Notes under the pieces: model-generated
Database searches by the model: none
What the model was told of the DNA's origin: nothing
What the model saw: only the letters and a program-made list of their open reading frames with translations
From: Burkholderiales bacterium
Lineage (GTDB): Bacteria; Pseudomonadota; Gammaproteobacteria; Burkholderiales; Usitatibacteraceae
Length of the DNA stretch: 6,829 bases
Reading direction: 5' to 3'
NCBI GenBank assembly: GCA_025936275.1
Contig: JAICTR010000163.1
Coordinates: forward strand, 1-6,829
Translations under genes and position numbers: made by a program
Shown: positions 5,119-6,829 of the stretch, one piece after another
Numbering within the stretch: the stretch's first letter is position 1
Layout of the letters: every line of letters starts with the position of its first letter

Positions 5119-5675
5119 CGGCTCGGGAGTGTGCGCCTTCCCCGCGGCGTGGAGAAGACGGCCTCCAGCACGGGGGCCGTGCGCAGCTCGAGGAGCGCGC
5201 AGCCCGAGGGCGGCAGCCGATCGGCCGGGTGCGCCGCGCCCTGCCATTCGATCAAGGTCGGGCACGCGCCGCCGCACGGAAGATGCCCGTCGCGCGGCAC
5301 GCCGATGCGCCAAGCGAACTCACCGCGCGTGAGGTCGAGCACTTCCACTTCGTCGGGATAATCGCGCAGTGCCGCGTCGATGTCCGGCACGCGCGCGACC
5401 CAATGCATGAGCGCGGGCCCGCGCGCGAGGCGCTCGCGCGCCGCGGGCTGGTCCAGCCCGAACCAGCGCGGGCGCGCCGGCGGCGGTGCGTCCGGATCGG
5501 CCGCGATCACCTCGAGGTAACGGCGGCGATCGAGCGCGAGCACGCGATTGTGCGTGCCCATCAGCGCGTGCCTGCCGCCGGCGACGGGTGCCGCGCCGAG
5601 CGCGGCCTCGACCCATGCGCCGCCCTCTTCGAGCGTGCGCGCGGCGACCACGAGATGATCGAGCTCGTACTCCAT
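5112..5675 (-). CDS. VOC superfamily protein, glyoxalase-like domain
   Basis: From the ATG at 5675 the product has 187 residues. It opens with MEYELDHLVVAARTLEEGGAWVE in the form of the first VOC strand and helix, then GGRHALMGTHNRVLAL (34-49) and YLEVIAADPDAPPPARPRWFGLD, the wording I associate with the glyoxalase-like Glyoxalase_3 domain. A second half (from about GPALMHWVARVPDID) repeats the fold less clearly. VOC metal ligands are typically His and Glu; H7 and E54 are candidates but unproven. The reaction and substrate are unknown. An in-frame ATG at 5696 adds seven residues; I prefer 5675 because the fold starts there and GGAA lies upstream, but the choice is uncertain. The sigma operon begins 54 nt downstream on the same strand, so read-through into it is possible. 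Confidence 0.85.
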   Translation of the reverse strand: MEYELDHLVVAARTLEEGGAWVEAALGAAPVAGGRHALMGTHNRVLALDRRRYLEVIAADPDAPPPARPRWFGLDQPAARERLARGPALMHWVARVPDIDAALRDYPDEVEVLDLTRGEFAWRIGVPRDGHLPCGGACPTLIEWQGAAHPADRLPPSGCALLELRTAPVLEAVFSTPRGRRTLPSRE

Positions 5676-5710
5676 GTCAGGGTTCCATGATCGCATCGAT
5701 CAAGGTTTCC

Positions 5711-5736
5711 CGACAGCCAGTCGACAGCAAACTGTC
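5711..5736. promoter_or_regulatory. Possible operator: paired CGACAGC repeats and a GACAG-CTGTC dyad
   Basis: CGACAGC occurs at 5711-5717 and again at 5722-5728, 11 bp apart, which is one helical turn. The second copy forms GACAG-CAAA-CTGTC (5723-5736). The site lies in the 143-bp gap between the divergent VOC and substrate-binding protein genes, where a regulator could control either. I see no good -35/-10 pair beside it and cannot name a binding protein. The rest of the gap holds a short TCGCC/GGCGA pairing near 5755-5770 with five T somewhat further on, too irregular to call a terminator. Confidence 0.25.
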
Positions 5737-5806
5737 CTAGAGTCGCGTCTCGCTCGCCTCGCAAAGGCGACGCTTCGCTTTTTCCCCGCACGATCCTTCC
5801 ACGAAC

Positions 5807-5811
5807 GGAGG
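5807..5811 (+). promoter_or_regulatory. Shine-Dalgarno GGAGG of the substrate-binding protein gene
   Basis: GGAGG stands 7 nt before the ATG at 5819 and fixes the start. It forms the left half of GGAGGTCCTCC, so it could pair weakly with the bases just before the start codon. Confidence 0.7.
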
Positions 5812-5818
5812 TCCTCCA

Positions 5819-6829
5819 ATGAAGAACTTCACCCGGCGCGACGTGATCAAGGCGGGACTCGGCCTGAGCGCCGCGCCGCTGGTCGCCACCCCTTTCCTCA
5901 CCTACGGTGCCGGCGAGAAGCCGATCCGCATCGGCATGCACGACCCGCTCACCGGCACCTATGCCGCCGAAGGCGAGAGCGAGACGCGCGGCGCGAAGAT
6001 GGCGCTCGCCGAGATCAACGCGAAGGGGGGCCTCCTCGGCCGCCAGGTCGAGCTGCTGATCGAGGACGACGCGGCGAACGCAGGCCTCGCGGCGCAGAAG
6101 GCGCACAAGCTGATCGAGAAGGACAACTGCGAGATCATCATGGGCGCCGTGTCCTCGGCGTGCGCGCTCTCCGTGAACCAGGTCGCGCACCAGAAGGGCA
6201 CCGTGTACATGGTGACGGGCGGCCACACCGACCCGGTCACCGGCACGCAGTGCCACTGGACCACGTTCCGCATCTGCACCACCACCTACATGCTCGCCAA
6301 CGGGCTCGCGGCGACGCTCTACAAGAAGTTCGGCGGCAAGTGGTACTTCATCACGCCGGACTATGCGTACGGCCACTCGCTGCAGGCAGCCTACGCGAAG
6401 ATCCTCGAGTCGCTGGGCGGCAAGGTCCTCGGCAACTCGCTTTCCCCGCTCGGGACGACGGACTTCTCCTCGTACCTCATCAAGGCGCAGTCCACCAATC
6501 CCGACGTACTGGTGCTGCTGGTCGACGGCCAGGATCTCCTCAACTGCATGAAGCAGGCGATCCAGTTCGGGCTGCAGAAGAAGTTCGCGATCGGCGGCGG
6601 CCTCTCCGAGCTCGAGGTGCTGCGCGCGCTCCCCACCGAGGCGAAGCTCGGCTGGTGGACGCTCGAGTGGTACTGGAACCAGCCCGGCGTGCCGCACGTG
6701 AAGGAGTGGGTGGAGAAGTACCGCAAGCTCCACAACGACGGCAGCTATCCCAGCGCGCGCACCTGGTTCGGCTACGCCGGCCTGCACTCGATCGCGCTCG
6801 GCGTGCAGCGCGCGAAGTCGACCGATCCG
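5819..6829 (+). CDS. ABC transporter periplasmic substrate-binding protein, branched-chain amino acid/urea/amide type, cut by the window edge
   Basis: The frame gives 337 residues with no stop before the edge. It starts with a twin-arginine signal: TRRDVIKAGLGLSAAPLVATPFLTYGA (5-31) has RR at 6-7 and a Lys at 11, then a mildly hydrophobic stretch. The mature part begins PIRIGMHDPLTG (35-46), then RGAKMALAEINAKGGLLGRQVELL (57-80), GAVSSACALSV (109-119), DYAYGHSL (181-188) and LGTTDFSSYLIKAQ (211-224). This is the type I periplasmic binding fold (Peripla_BP_6) used by LivJ/UrtA/FmdD-like transporters. The ligand could be a branched-chain amino acid, urea, a short amide or an aromatic acid; I cannot tell which. 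The permease and ATPase genes would be expected to the right. Folding before export is implied by the Tat signal. Only the C-terminal portion is missing. Confidence 0.92.
   Translation, partial: MKNFTRRDVIKAGLGLSAAPLVATPFLTYGAGEKPIRIGMHDPLTGTYAAEGESETRGAKMALAEINAKGGLLGRQVELLIEDDAANAGLAAQKAHKLIEKDNCEIIMGAVSSACALSVNQVAHQKGTVYMVTGGHTDPVTGTQCHWTTFRICTTTYMLANGLAATLYKKFGGKWYFITPDYAYGHSLQAAYAKILESLGGKVLGNSLSPLGTTDFSSYLIKAQSTNPDVLVLLVDGQDLLNCMKQAIQFGLQKKFAIGGGLSELEVLRALPTEAKLGWWTLEWYWNQPGVPHVKEWVEKYRKLHNDGSYPSARTWFGYAGLHSIALGVQRAKSTDP

Noticed and set aside
4803..5690. Plus-strand open frame of about 295 codons
   Set aside because: It is antisense to the sigma factor and VOC genes, both of which have clear family motifs on the minus strand.
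5738..5743. TAGAGT as a sigma-70 -10 box for the substrate-binding protein
   Set aside because: It matches TATAAT at four of six positions, but no reasonable -35 lies 16-18 bp upstream.
5561..6787. Minus-strand open frame of about 408 codons
   Set aside because: It is antisense to the substrate-binding protein, which has a signal peptide, a ribosome site and family motifs.

Overview
The window is GC-rich DNA (roughly two-thirds G+C, strong G/C at third codon positions) from what looks like a betaproteobacterial chromosome, probably Burkholderiales or a related order. The taxonomic guess rests on the HrpA sequence, the ECF sigma/anti-sigma pair whose periplasmic domain follows a pattern I associate with that group, and the REP-like palindromes between genes. 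It is an inference from memory, not a search. I saw no tRNA, rRNA, CRISPR array, transposase, phage gene or toxin-antitoxin pair.

Left part. Positions 1-932 (minus) hold the N-terminal helicase half of the DEAH-box RNA helicase HrpA, running off the left edge. A 146-bp divergent gap separates it from a plus-strand group: a possible 24-codon upstream ORF with a strong ribosome binding site (1008-1082), a two-membrane-segment DUF3592-type protein (1079-1564) and a bacterial type IB DNA topoisomerase with a complete active site (1564-2643). These overlap by 4 nt and 1 nt, so they look translationally coupled.

Middle. After a REP-like palindrome and a potentially structured leader come an NADP-dependent oxidoreductase of the F420-reductase-like (COG2085) type starting at a GTG (2752-3396) and a small, unrecognised, membrane-anchored protein (3465-3785). 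The convergent gap that follows holds one palindrome nested inside another and a clear intrinsic terminator for the minus strand.

Right part. On the minus strand a glyoxalase-like VOC protein (5112-5675) is followed by an ECF sigma factor (4557-5057) and its membrane-bound anti-sigma factor (3913-4560). Sigma and anti-sigma overlap by ATGA. An ECF-type promoter candidate overlaps the stop codon of the VOC gene, which suggests autoregulation of the sigma operon. Divergently, at 5819, a Tat-exported periplasmic substrate-binding protein of the branched-chain amino acid/urea/amide ABC transporter type begins and runs off the right edge.

Most of the window is ordinary housekeeping and stress-response chromosome. 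I did not find a convincing new multi-gene system. The items most worth a second look are the coupled mini-ORF before the DUF3592 gene, the nested palindromes at 3786-3853, the structured leader of the oxidoreductase, and an anti-sigma factor with no visible zinc-finger motif.
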